The position numbers and the translations under genes are program-made. A stretch of 64,000 bases of DNA from Marivita sp965656765 (GTDB lineage: Bacteria; Pseudomonadota; Alphaproteobacteria; Rhodobacterales; Rhodobacteraceae), in contig NZ_CBFHLV010000003.1 in assembly GCF_965656765.1 (NCBI RefSeq), positions 1-64,000 of the forward strand, in the 5' to 3' direction. Each line of letters opens with the position of its first letter. Within the stretch, counting starts at the first letter, position 1. Shown piece after piece: positions 9,345 to 17,048 of the stretch. The notes beneath the pieces were generated by a model. It searched no databases. It saw only the letters and a list, made by a program, of their open reading frames with translations, and was not told where the DNA came from.

Positions 9345-9375
9345 CAGATAAGGCTTCCAGTCACTGGAGGGTCAA
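9345..9375 (-). promoter_or_regulatory. CueR-controlled copA promoter
   Basis: On the minus strand a TTGACC -35 box and a TATCTG -10 box are separated by exactly 19 bases, the overlong spacer typical of MerR-family promoters. Centred in the spacer is a palindrome, TCCAGT-G-ACTGGA. The copA start codon lies 26 bases downstream. Geometry and neighbouring cueR make this a confident call. Confidence 0.85.
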
Positions 9376-9416
9376 GAGGTGTCGAAATAATTCGGAAGGA
9401 TTCTGATTGAGCAAAT

Positions 9417-9869
9417 TCAGTGAAGCGATGGAACAGGCGACTTTGGCAAAATCCGCGATCTGCATTCTTCACACAAAAGCGGAAGGCCAACACGGGTCGC
9501 CGCGCATAGCAGTGGCAACAATCCCGCTGGAGAGACCAGAAATCCAGCCTCGGCCAAGGCAGTTTCGCGACGTTGCTCTGTCGCGGCCATCACGAACCGC
9601 GCCACTAGAGCTTCATCAGAGGACACGCCGTTTGTTCCAACAGACAAGACTGCCAGACGGTGCCATCCATGTGTGCCTAGTAGGCGTAACATTTGTTCAA
9701 AGGCCTGAATGCAGGATTGGGTGCGCGCCGGTCCCATGGAACCTTGCAGTTCATCCCATAAATCCCTCTGGGCATCGGGCCCGCTTTTCCATGCGCGTAA
9801 CAGTGCAATCACGCGCTTTTCCGGACCGCGCAGATCAGTGTCGGGCTGTAGTATTGGCGAATGATGCAT
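9417..9869 (-). CDS. Conserved-looking protein of unknown function
   Basis: A 150-residue protein that I do not recognise. Its ATG has AAAAGG about eight bases upstream. The central part is helical (AFEQMLRLLGTHGWHRLAV). The C-terminal third has a hydrophobic segment ending in Cys-x2-Cys (LCEECRSR) that could bind a metal or pair as a disulfide. It has no signal peptide or clear membrane span. It lies upstream of copA on the same strand but is separated from it by the CueR promoter. A link to copper is possible but unproven. Confidence 0.6.
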   Translation of the reverse strand: MHHSPILQPDTDLRGPEKRVIALLRAWKSGPDAQRDLWDELQGSMGPARTQSCIQAFEQMLRLLGTHGWHRLAVLSVGTNGVSSDEALVARFVMAATEQRRETALAEAGFLVSPAGLLPLLCAATRVGLPLLCEECRSRILPKSPVPSLH

Positions 9870-10089
9870 GTCGAAACCTTTTTCCGCGAAGCTATGAAAA
9901 AGCTAATCGACAATTCTGATAAAAACAATCAGGAAATATCTTGGGCAAGTCTGGTGGCAGAATTTTGCGGCCAAGCACCGATCGGGATAGCGTTGAAAGG
10001 TGGTCTACTGCCATCTCGCAGGTGAGCTCATCGCCGTGCTGTTAACTGAAAATTTGAAGTGCTTTGTCGATGGACGCGTTTTTACAAAC

Positions 10090-11277
10090 TCATCCAGTTC
10101 CCGTTTCCGCCGCGATTTGTGCCTTGCTCTTGCGGGCGCGTTCGGTGGCTGATTTCAACTGACCGCAAGCGGCCATGATGTCTTCTCCACGCGGAGTGCG
10201 GATCGGGGACGCATAGCCGGCCTTATAAATGATGTCGGCAAAGGATTCGATGCGGGACCAATCGGAGCGTTGATAAGGTGCGCCGGGCCATTCGTTGAAC
10301 GGGATCAGGTTGATCTTGGCCGGAACCCCCGAGATCAGCTTGATCAGACGACGCGCGTCTGCATCGCTGTCGTTCACGTCCTTGAGCATTACGTATTCAA
10401 ACGTGATGCGTTCCGAGTTTGAATTCTTCGGATACTCACGCAGCGCGTTGAGCAGTGTCTCGATATTCCAGCGCTTGTTGATTGGCACCAGTTTATCGCG
10501 CACCTCGTCCGTGGTCGCGTGAAAGCTGACGGCCAACAGGCAGCCAATTTCCTCGGCGGTCTTGGCGATTTCAGGCACAACGCCAGACGTGGACAGCGTG
10601 ATGCGACGGCGGGACAGGGCAATGCCTTCGCCGTCCATCGCGATCTTCATGGCGTCGCGGACGTTGTCGAAATTGTATAGCGGCTCGCCCATGCCCATCA
10701 GAACGATATTCGACAGCAGGCGCGGGCCGTTTTCGCCAGTGCCAACACCGGGTTCAGGCCATTCGCCAAGGTCGTCGCGGGCTAGCATGACCTGACCGAT
10801 GATTTCCCCGGCGGTTAGATTACGCACCAGCTTCTGGGTGCCAGTATGACAGAACGAACAGGTCAGCGTGCAGCCTATCTGGCTTGAGATGCAAAGCGTG
10901 CCCCGGTCGGTTTCCGGGATATAGACAACCTCAACCTCGTGGCGGCCCGCGATGCGCACAAGGTATTTGCGTGTGCCATCGGCAGAGATCTGTTTCGATA
11001 CAATCTCGGGCAGTGCAATCTCGAACGCGTCATCCAACTGCGCCCGATACCCTTTAGCGAGATTCGTCATCGCGTGGAAATCGCGGACGCCCCACTGATA
11101 GACCCATTGCCAGATCTGATTGACCCGCATCTTGGATTGCTTTTCGGGCGTGCCCATGCCGATCAACGCCTCGCGCAGCTTGTCGCGGGTCAGGCCGACA
11201 ATATTCGTCTTGCCTCCCTCGGGCGCTTTGCGCGGGATGGTCAGAACGTCTTGCGTGATCGGAGCAGAGCCGGTCAT
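10090..11277 (-). CDS. rlmN: Dual-specificity RNA methyltransferase RlmN
   Basis: Radical-SAM enzyme that methylates C2 of A2503 in 23S rRNA and A37 in some tRNAs. The radical-SAM cluster motif C-x3-C-x2-C is present as CTLTCSFC (Cys136, 140, 143), and a late conserved cysteine in DIMAACGQL fits the methyl-carrying Cys. The ATG at 11277 follows GAAAGG and gives a normal 395-residue protein; a longer in-frame extension to 11355 lacks family support. It appears monocistronic. Confidence 0.94.
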   Translation of the reverse strand: MTGSAPITQDVLTIPRKAPEGGKTNIVGLTRDKLREALIGMGTPEKQSKMRVNQIWQWVYQWGVRDFHAMTNLAKGYRAQLDDAFEIALPEIVSKQISADGTRKYLVRIAGRHEVEVVYIPETDRGTLCISSQIGCTLTCSFCHTGTQKLVRNLTAGEIIGQVMLARDDLGEWPEPGVGTGENGPRLLSNIVLMGMGEPLYNFDNVRDAMKIAMDGEGIALSRRRITLSTSGVVPEIAKTAEEIGCLLAVSFHATTDEVRDKLVPINKRWNIETLLNALREYPKNSNSERITFEYVMLKDVNDSDADARRLIKLISGVPAKINLIPFNEWPGAPYQRSDWSRIESFADIIYKAGYASPIRTPRGEDIMAACGQLKSATERARKSKAQIAAETGTG

Positions 11278-11404
11278 TGAGTTTGCCTTTCTCGAAAAGA
11301 GATGAGGCACATATAGGATTCTTTTCGCTTTGCCAAAGGGGGAATAAGGGTCCAAGGCTATTTCAACAGCCTTGGATAGAATCCTAGAAGATGGTTTGCC
11401 GGGC

Positions 11405-12448
11405 CTAGATCATCGTCCAGCCCTGATAGGCCAACCCGATCAGGAACGCTCCGCCTAGCGAAATTGCAAGGTACAGCGTGAACACACGCGGTTTCACCAA
11501 TGCCCACACGGCAATGGCGGCTGGCAAAGAAGTCACCCCGCCTGCCACAAGGAAAGCAAGACCTGCGCCCTGTGCCATACCTTGCTCCATCAATCCGCTG
11601 ATGAGCGGCAGAGCAGCATAGCCGTTCAGATAGGCGGGCACACCGACAACAGTCGCGATAGCGATGGGGCCAATGCCTGTGCCACCAAGCACCGACGTGA
11701 TTGTTTCGGCCGGGATATAGGCAAGCATCAGGCTTTCCAAAAGGAAGGCAAGCGTTAGCCACTGGGCAAGGAAAAGCGTTGTTTTTAATGCTTCCTTGCC
11801 AAATTTCTCAAGCCGCTCGGAATGCTCCCAAAAGCGCCAGACCACCGGCTTGGGGTTGCGGATTTTGGCAGAGCCGCAACCGCCATTGCCCACACCTTCG
11901 CGCAAAGCATCGTGAAGAATGTGGCTACCGCCCAAGGCCAAGACGATAAAGCCGCCTGCCATGCCAAGGCCAACGGCGGCAAGTGTCTTGGCAATGGCGA
12001 ATTCAAAACCAAGCACGCCAGATGTCAGCAGAAACATCGACGGATCCATCACCGGCGACGCCAGCCAGAACGCCATGACAGCAGACAAGGGAACACCCAT
12101 CGTCAGCAGGGCCGCGATCAATGGTATGACACCGCAGGAACAGAAGGGCGAAAGACCGCCTGCCAATGCTGCCAGAAAGATCATTAACGCAGGAGATCCG
12201 GTAAAGGCGCGAGCGATAAGGTTGTCTGCCCCGGTGGCGACGGCCCACGCCGCGATCCCGATCGACAAAAGCAAGTACGGCCCGGTGTTCAACAAGGATT
12301 GCCCGGCAAATCCAATACTGTCCGCCGCCTGCGAGGGCGCGACCAAAGCAAGTATCAGAACGATCAGCCCGGACGCGATCCATACCTTTTGTTTCTTGAC
12401 CGTTGACCAGATCTGGTTTGGGGGTGCGTTCGAGGAAAGATCAGCCAT
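11405..12448 (-). CDS. Permease of the UPF0718/ArsP-like family (COG0701)
   Basis: A multi-spanning inner-membrane permease of about 347 residues. The diagnostic block SPFCSCGVIPL near the first third carries the Cys-x-Cys that defines this family, whose members export trivalent organoarsenicals (ArsP) or Cu/Zn (SO_0444 type). A second copy-like block, TSLPAAIAV, lies near the C terminus. The ATG at 12448 has AAGGA upstream and lies 16 bases after the arsR stop, so the two form an operon. A metal- or metalloid-responsive efflux role is inferred from the CxC motif and the regulator. Confidence 0.8.
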   Translation of the reverse strand: MADLSSNAPPNQIWSTVKKQKVWIASGLIVLILALVAPSQAADSIGFAGQSLLNTGPYLLLSIGIAAWAVATGADNLIARAFTGSPALMIFLAALAGGLSPFCSCGVIPLIAALLTMGVPLSAVMAFWLASPVMDPSMFLLTSGVLGFEFAIAKTLAAVGLGMAGGFIVLALGGSHILHDALREGVGNGGCGSAKIRNPKPVVWRFWEHSERLEKFGKEALKTTLFLAQWLTLAFLLESLMLAYIPAETITSVLGGTGIGPIAIATVVGVPAYLNGYAALPLISGLMEQGMAQGAGLAFLVAGGVTSLPAAIAVWALVKPRVFTLYLAISLGGAFLIGLAYQGWTMI

Positions 12449-12464
12449 GGGTCGTGTCCTTGTT

Positions 12465-12782
12465 CTAAGCTGCGGTATCAGAGCTGTCTGCGCCAAGCCC
12501 GGCACAGCACGCATCCGAAAGAAACCCGATCAACCCGTCCATACGGTCAAAATCGGCAGTATTGATCACTTCCCGCCCTTGTTTGCTTTGGGTCACCAGA
12601 CCGGCCTCAACCAGCATCTTAAGGTGATGCGCCTGTGTTGAGGCGGCCAAGCCGCTGTGATCAGTAATCTGACTGACGGTCAGTCCGGTATGCCCGGCGC
12701 GTACCAGCAGTCGAAAAATCTGAAGCCGAGCTTCGTGACCAAGGGCGGCCAAACCGCGGGCGTGATGCTGTGTCTGATTCAT
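12465..12782 (-). CDS. ArsR/SmtB-family metalloregulator
   Basis: A 105-residue winged-helix repressor. Residues 10-75 form the HTH (GHEARLQIF, LAASTQAHHLKMLVEAGLV). The usual ELCVC sensor in helix 3 is absent; instead a vicinal cysteine pair, DACCAGLG, sits near the C terminus, as in ArsR proteins that sense As(III) through C-terminal cysteines. It is cotranscribed with the permease. An inverted repeat 8-28 bases upstream of its start codon is a likely autoregulatory operator. Ligand identity is inferred. Confidence 0.86.
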   Translation of the reverse strand: MNQTQHHARGLAALGHEARLQIFRLLVRAGHTGLTVSQITDHSGLAASTQAHHLKMLVEAGLVTQSKQGREVINTADFDRMDGLIGFLSDACCAGLGADSSDTAA

Positions 12783-12790
12783 GGAACTAT

Positions 12791-12810
12791 AAAACTAGAA
12801 ATGTAGTTTT
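12791..12810. promoter_or_regulatory. Inverted-repeat operator in front of arsR-permease
   Basis: AAAACTA-N6-TAGTTTT is a perfect 7-bp inverted repeat 8 bases upstream of the arsR start. It would overlap the promoter or leader and fits an ArsR-family dimer site in an autoregulated operon. Confidence 0.6.
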
Positions 12811-12834
12811 AATGCAAGGGAGACTTTTGTTCGC

Positions 12835-12864
12835 ATAAAAAATGGCCGGACGTGATGTCCGACC
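12835..12864 (-). terminator. Intrinsic terminator of the IalB-family gene
   Basis: On the minus strand GGTCGGAC and GTCCGGCC form an 8-bp stem (one G-U) around a 5-base loop. It is followed by AT and a run of six T. It lies 64 bases after the stop codon of the gene at 12928. Confidence 0.8.
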
Positions 12865-12927
12865 AGACTGATTATCCTTAGGCTAAACGTGGCATTGCTG
12901 TAGGTTGCCAGCAACCTTTAGACCGGC

Positions 12928-13461
12928 TTATCCGTTCGCGCAGCGCTTTTCCGCGTCTTCGACCGCGGCGGTAAAGCCAAGCAGCGAAAACGTGTCTTTG
13001 GTCGTTGTCCCACGCGCCGACCGCGCTGTGAGTATCGCGTTCGCCCCGCGCTTCATCGCGGTGACGATCTTGGAATCATCCTGTGGTGTTGCGGGCCACG
13101 CCCATTCACCTTCGGTGAAAAGCTCGAACTCCGTGCCGCTTATATTCACATTAACAGTCGATCCGGGAGCGAAGGGGTACCCGCCAGTAAAGGCGACCTG
13201 TCCCTGCACTTCTGCCCCTGGTCGGTAGAATACCATCAGCAGAATCTCTCCTCGGGTCACAGCAACAACGCGCCCGCCACGTGTGTTCACGCTTTCCTTG
13301 TACGTGGTCACCGCCCAGCATTCCCGAGGGTCCTGCCCCTCGAACACACTCCAGTCGGTGATCGCGTTCACACGGTTGGTACTTGTTTCCTGCGCCACGC
13401 CCGCACTTGCCGCCACCAACGCAAATGCGCCGATCACCACACCGCCAATCCATGAATTCAT
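12928..13461 (-). CDS. Invasion-associated locus B (IalB) family exported protein
   Basis: A 177-residue periplasmic protein. The ATG at 13461 is preceded by GGAGG with good spacing and opens a Sec signal peptide (hydrophobic about 5-22, cleavage likely after GVAQ). The mature part begins with a Trp/Cys-containing strand (DWSVFEGQDPRECWAV) and ends with a conserved Cys (EKRCANG), consistent with the IalB fold. Despite the family name, marine Rhodobacterales commonly carry such genes and no invasion role is implied. An in-frame extension to 13560 would bury the signal peptide. Confidence 0.78.
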   Translation of the reverse strand: MNSWIGGVVIGAFALVAASAGVAQETSTNRVNAITDWSVFEGQDPRECWAVTTYKESVNTRGGRVVAVTRGEILLMVFYRPGAEVQGQVAFTGGYPFAPGSTVNVNISGTEFELFTEGEWAWPATPQDDSKIVTAMKRGANAILTARSARGTTTKDTFSLLGFTAAVEDAEKRCANG

Positions 13462-13635
13462 GCGTCCAGCCTCCAGACTGTCCTTAGCCTCAAATCGTTT
13501 ATCCGTCACAGATATGGGTTTATCCACCCCTTTGTCACTGCAACTTTGCCCTCGACCCATCGAGAATAGCCTGATTTATGGGGATCTTTAAAGCCCAATT
13601 GGCAGTTTTTTGCCCACTCAGAAGGGAGCAACCCC

Positions 13636-14634
13636 ATGACAGACGCCGCACCTCTGGCCGAGATTTGGAGAGGCCCCTTTTGTGAAAGCCATCATACCGG
13701 TCATGCCGTCATCTGCGATGGCTTTGGGCAGATCGTGGCGGCTTGGGGCGATGCGGACGCCGTGATACTGCCGCGCAGTTCGTCAAAGATGATTCAAGCA
13801 CTGCCGCTTTTGACGTCGGGCGCCGCTACGGCGCATAGCCTGACCCGAGAACAACTGGCCCTGTCCTGCGCGTCGCATCAGGGTGCACCGATACATGTTG
13901 AGCGTGTGTCGCGCTGGTTGAAAGATCTTGGTCTGGATGATGGCGCACTCCGTTGCGGCCCACAGGCAAGCCGCGACAAAGACCTCAAGCTCGATATGAT
14001 CCGAGCGGGAGAATCGCCTTGCCGCGTGCACAATAACTGCTCTGGCAAACATGCGGGTTTCCTGACACTGACCCAGCATCTTGGAGCGGGTCCGGAATAT
14101 GTCGATCTCGATCATCCCGTGCAGCGCGCTTGCCTCGACGTGTTTGAAACGGTGACGGATCAAACCAGCCCGGGATTTGGCATCGACGGCTGTTCAGCGC
14201 CGAATTTCGCCACGACCATGCACGGTATGGCGCGTGCAATGGCTTGGTTCGCCACCTCTGGCCAACGATCTGATACACTCAGTGCTGCCGCGACCCAACT
14301 GGTCGAGGCGATGTACGCCCATCCCGATCTGGTTGCTGGTGAAGGCCGGGCATGCACCCGATTGATGCGCGCTGCGAAAGAACCGGTCGCCTTGAAAACC
14401 GGTGCCGAAGGATACTTTATCGCGATCCTGCCGTCTCGCGGTCTCGGCATTGCTCTGAAAGCGTCGGACGGCGCGACACGGGCGGCTGAATGCGCAATTG
14501 CTGCACTTTTGGTCAGGCTTGATGTGCTTGACGCAAAAAACCCGGAGGTTCAGGCTTTTCTCAATCCCAACATCCGCAACTGGGATGGGTTGGTCACAGG
14601 TCAGATCAAGCCAGCGCCCGGTCTTCTGGTGTGA
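13636..14634 (+). CDS. Asparaginase (rhizobial type II/AnsA family)
   Basis: Hydrolyses L-asparagine to aspartate and ammonia. The 332-residue sequence has the landmarks of the Asparaginase_II family: RSSSKMIQALPLL with a Ser-x2-Lys near residues 48-54, HNNCSGKHAGFL in the middle, and GIDGCSAPNFA. This family has a beta-lactamase-like fold and is unrelated to E. coli AnsA/AnsB. AAGGGAG lies before the ATG. The 3' end overlaps the convergent serB gene by 29 bases. Confidence 0.86.
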   Translation: MTDAAPLAEIWRGPFCESHHTGHAVICDGFGQIVAAWGDADAVILPRSSSKMIQALPLLTSGAATAHSLTREQLALSCASHQGAPIHVERVSRWLKDLGLDDGALRCGPQASRDKDLKLDMIRAGESPCRVHNNCSGKHAGFLTLTQHLGAGPEYVDLDHPVQRACLDVFETVTDQTSPGFGIDGCSAPNFATTMHGMARAMAWFATSGQRSDTLSAAATQLVEAMYAHPDLVAGEGRACTRLMRAAKEPVALKTGAEGYFIAILPSRGLGIALKASDGATRAAECAIAALLVRLDVLDAKNPEVQAFLNPNIRNWDGLVTGQIKPAPGLLV

Positions 14635-15496
14635 CAAACGCGTCGCGGCTGTAACCTTGCAGAAACAGCAGTGCCGTCAGATCGCCATGGTTGATCCGCA
14701 GCTTGGCTTGGGCCTGAACGCTGGGCTTTGCGTGCAGCGCAACACCAGACCCAGCCCGTTGCAGCATGCCCAGGTCATTGGCGCCGTCCCCAACGGCAAG
14801 CACGTCGGTTTCGCTGAGACCTAGTCGTTTTGTAACATCTTCCAAAGCGGCCACTTTGGCCTCGCGCCCAAGAATTGGGCGCGCCACATCACCAGTCAAC
14901 ATGGTGTCGTCCGTCAACAGAGTGTTTGCGCGGTTTTCATCAAAGCCGAGGGTCGCTGCCACCCGCGCAGTGAACGAAGTAAATCCCCCGGACACCAAAG
15001 CGGCATACGCGCCATTGGCCTTCATTGTGGCCAGCAAAACCGGCCCGCCGGGCATGAGGCTGATCCGTGTGTTCAACACATCGTCGATCACAGACTCTGG
15101 CAGGCCCTTCAACAGCCCGACGCGTGCGATCAACGCACCCTCAAAGTCCAACTCACCATTCATCGCGCGTGCGGTGATGTCTTTCACCTGCGCACCGACG
15201 CCCGCCATTTCGGCCAATTCGTCGATACATTCTTGCTGGATCATTGTGCTGTCCATATCGGCCAGCAACACCTTCTTGCGCCGCCCCGCACTGGGTTGAA
15301 TGGTCAGGTCGACGCCCTGATCTTGCAACGCGTTCCAGCTTGTGTCGGCTGTGTCAGGCACGGCGGCCATTTCGAATTCCGCCGCTTCGTCAGGCGACAG
15401 CCAAACCAGATCACCGCCGCCCCATGCATTGCGCAAGGCTTCGGCCAGCGCAGGATCGAGCGTTCCCGGTTGGGCGATAAGCGTGGCTGTGAACAT
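14606..15496 (-). CDS. serB: Phosphoserine phosphatase SerB
   Basis: Last step of serine synthesis: phosphoserine to serine plus phosphate. It is a HAD-superfamily enzyme with the nucleophile motif DMDSTM in the LLADMDSTMIQQECIDEL block, a downstream Ser/Lys region and GDGANDLGML as the final acidic motif. The N-terminal 80 residues form the ACT-like extension seen in longer SerB proteins (296 residues in total). It is transcribed divergently from serC-serA across a 298-base region, so all three serine genes sit together. Confidence 0.93.
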   Translation of the reverse strand: MFTATLIAQPGTLDPALAEALRNAWGGGDLVWLSPDEAAEFEMAAVPDTADTSWNALQDQGVDLTIQPSAGRRKKVLLADMDSTMIQQECIDELAEMAGVGAQVKDITARAMNGELDFEGALIARVGLLKGLPESVIDDVLNTRISLMPGGPVLLATMKANGAYAALVSGGFTSFTARVAATLGFDENRANTLLTDDTMLTGDVARPILGREAKVAALEDVTKRLGLSETDVLAVGDGANDLGMLQRAGSGVALHAKPSVQAQAKLRINHGDLTALLFLQGYSRDAFVTPEDRALA

Positions 15497-15576
15497 AATT
15501 TATCTCCAAAGCAAAACTGGCAGCGATGTATCCATGGCTGTAACAAAAGACCAGATCGAAGACTGCGCAGGCTCAG

Positions 15577-15600
15577 CCTTCTTCTTTTTTCAAATATTGC
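15577..15600. repeat. Copy of a dispersed pyrimidine-tract motif
   Basis: CTTCTTCTTTTTTCAAATAT followed by TGCCGCC. Near-identical tracts occur at 28512-28533 and 33054-33075 on the other strand. The latter two directly follow minus-strand stop codons; this copy lies in the serB/serC divergent region. Confidence 0.5.
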
Positions 15601-15711
15601 CGCCGGAGGCATCGGCAGATGGCAAAGGGGTCGGATCTATGAAGTTTCCGATCCGCAACATGCGTTACGTACCGATACGCAAATGCGTCACATTGGTCGC
15701 ATTTTCCGACT

Positions 15712-15786
15712 TGCGGGCATCCTGTTCCCCGCATAGACCCACCCGTGGGACACCCCTCCCCAACGAGGGGCGCTTATCTGGAAGGG
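15712..15786 (+). ncRNA. serC leader RNA (cis-regulatory candidate)
   Basis: Three consecutive hairpins precede serC. They are TGCGGG/CCCGCA (15712-15717 with 15728-15733), CCCA/TGGG (15738-15741 with 15746-15749) and CCCCT/AGGGG (15753-15757 with 15766-15770). The Shine-Dalgarno GAAGGG (15781-15786) and the ATG at 15795 follow at once. Location before serC-serA in an alphaproteobacterium matches the published serC RNA motif, a predicted translational or transcriptional control element. The match to that consensus is from memory. Confidence 0.6.
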
Positions 15787-15794
15787 TAGCATCA

Positions 15795-16949
15795 ATGGCT
15801 ATTTCACAACCGGCAACGCGGCCGGCTAACCCGCGTTTTTCCTCTGGCCCCTGTGCCAAACCCCCCGTGTTCAAACTCGACAGTCTCGCTGACGCGCCGC
15901 TTGGCCGTTCGCACCGTGCAGCTGTTGGCAAGGCCAAACTCAAGGCTGCGATCGAAGAGACCCGCGAAGTGTTGGGCGTACCCGCCGACTACAAGATCGG
16001 CATCGTTCCCGCGTCGGACACTGGCGCGGTGGAAATGGCCATGTGGTCTCTGCTGGGCGCACGCAAGGCGACGATGGTCGCTTGGGAATCCTTTGGCGCT
16101 GGCTGGGTCACGGATGTGATCAAGCAACTCAAGATCGACGCTGAGGTGATAACTGCTGACTATGGCCAGATCGTCGATATGGCATCGGTCGACTACAACA
16201 CTGATGTCGTCTTTACTTGGAATGGCACCACTTCTGGCGTGCGGATGCCCAACGGAGACGCGATACCAGCAGACCGCGAAGGTTTGACGATTTGCGATGC
16301 GACATCTGCCGCGTTTGCACAAGATCTTCCTTGGGACAAACTCGATGTGACGACGTTTTCGTGGCAGAAGGTGCTGGGCGGTGAGGCTGCGCATGGCATG
16401 CTGATCCTGAGCCCTCGCGCGGTCGAACGGTTGGAATCCTACACACCGGCATGGCCGCTGCCCAAGATTTTCCGCCTGACCAAAGGTGGCAAACTGATCG
16501 ACGGCATCTTTGTTGGCGAAACGATCAATACGCCTTCAATGCTTGCGGTGGAAGACTACCTGCAAGCGCTTGATTGGGCGCGTTCAGTTGGTGGGCTCAA
16601 GGGCCTGATGGCGCGCGCGGATGCAAATGCGCAGGCGATCTTTGACTTCTGCGATGCCAATGAATGGATCGCCAATCTTGCAGACGATCCAGCAACACGG
16701 TCGAATACATCGGTCTGTCTGAAGTTCACCGACGATCGCATCACCGATGGGGCTGTGTTCGCCAAGGCGGTGGCCAAACGGCTCGAAGCCGAAGGTGTCG
16801 CGCTGGATATTGGTGCCTACCGAGATGCCCCGGCGGGCTTGCGCATCTGGTGCGGTGGTACGGTCGAAACCTCGGACATCCAAGCGATGTTGCCATGGCT
16901 CGACTGGGCGTTCCACGCCGAGATCGCGGCGCTTGCCGAAGCTGCTTAA
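15795..16949 (+). CDS. serC: Phosphoserine aminotransferase SerC
   Basis: PLP enzyme converting 3-phosphohydroxypyruvate to phosphoserine. The 384-residue sequence has RFSSGPCAKPP at the N terminus, a GTTSGVRMPNG substrate loop and the PLP lysine in TFSWQKVLGGE. It belongs to the Methanosarcina/alphaproteobacterial SerC branch rather than the E. coli type. The frame is open back to 15342, but the ATG at 15795 follows GAAGGG and the hairpin leader. serA follows 99 bases downstream in the same operon. Confidence 0.94.
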   Translation: MAISQPATRPANPRFSSGPCAKPPVFKLDSLADAPLGRSHRAAVGKAKLKAAIEETREVLGVPADYKIGIVPASDTGAVEMAMWSLLGARKATMVAWESFGAGWVTDVIKQLKIDAEVITADYGQIVDMASVDYNTDVVFTWNGTTSGVRMPNGDAIPADREGLTICDATSAAFAQDLPWDKLDVTTFSWQKVLGGEAAHGMLILSPRAVERLESYTPAWPLPKIFRLTKGGKLIDGIFVGETINTPSMLAVEDYLQALDWARSVGGLKGLMARADANAQAIFDFCDANEWIANLADDPATRSNTSVCLKFTDDRITDGAVFAKAVAKRLEAEGVALDIGAYRDAPAGLRIWCGGTVETSDIQAMLPWLDWAFHAEIAALAEAA

Positions 16950-16962
16950 TCCAAACATTTCC

Positions 16963-17022
16963 AGCGCTCATCAAGCCTGATGGCTTTCTTTGCTAAAAAG
17001 GGTGTAATCCCTGATGAGCGCT
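16963..17022 (+). ncRNA. Structured intergenic element between serC and serA
   Basis: AGCGCTCATCA (16963-16973) and TGATGAGCGCT (17012-17022) form a perfect 11-bp outer stem. Inside it, AGCC-TGAT-GGCT (16974-16985) and GGG-TGTAAT-CCC can form two smaller hairpins, giving a three-way-junction shape. CATCA at the 5' side can alternatively pair with TGATG at 16978-16982, which would break the outer stem. serA's Shine-Dalgarno follows about 13 bases later. No family is recognised. Confidence 0.5.
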
Positions 17023-17048
17023 CCCTGTCTTATCAAAGGACCGCAAAC

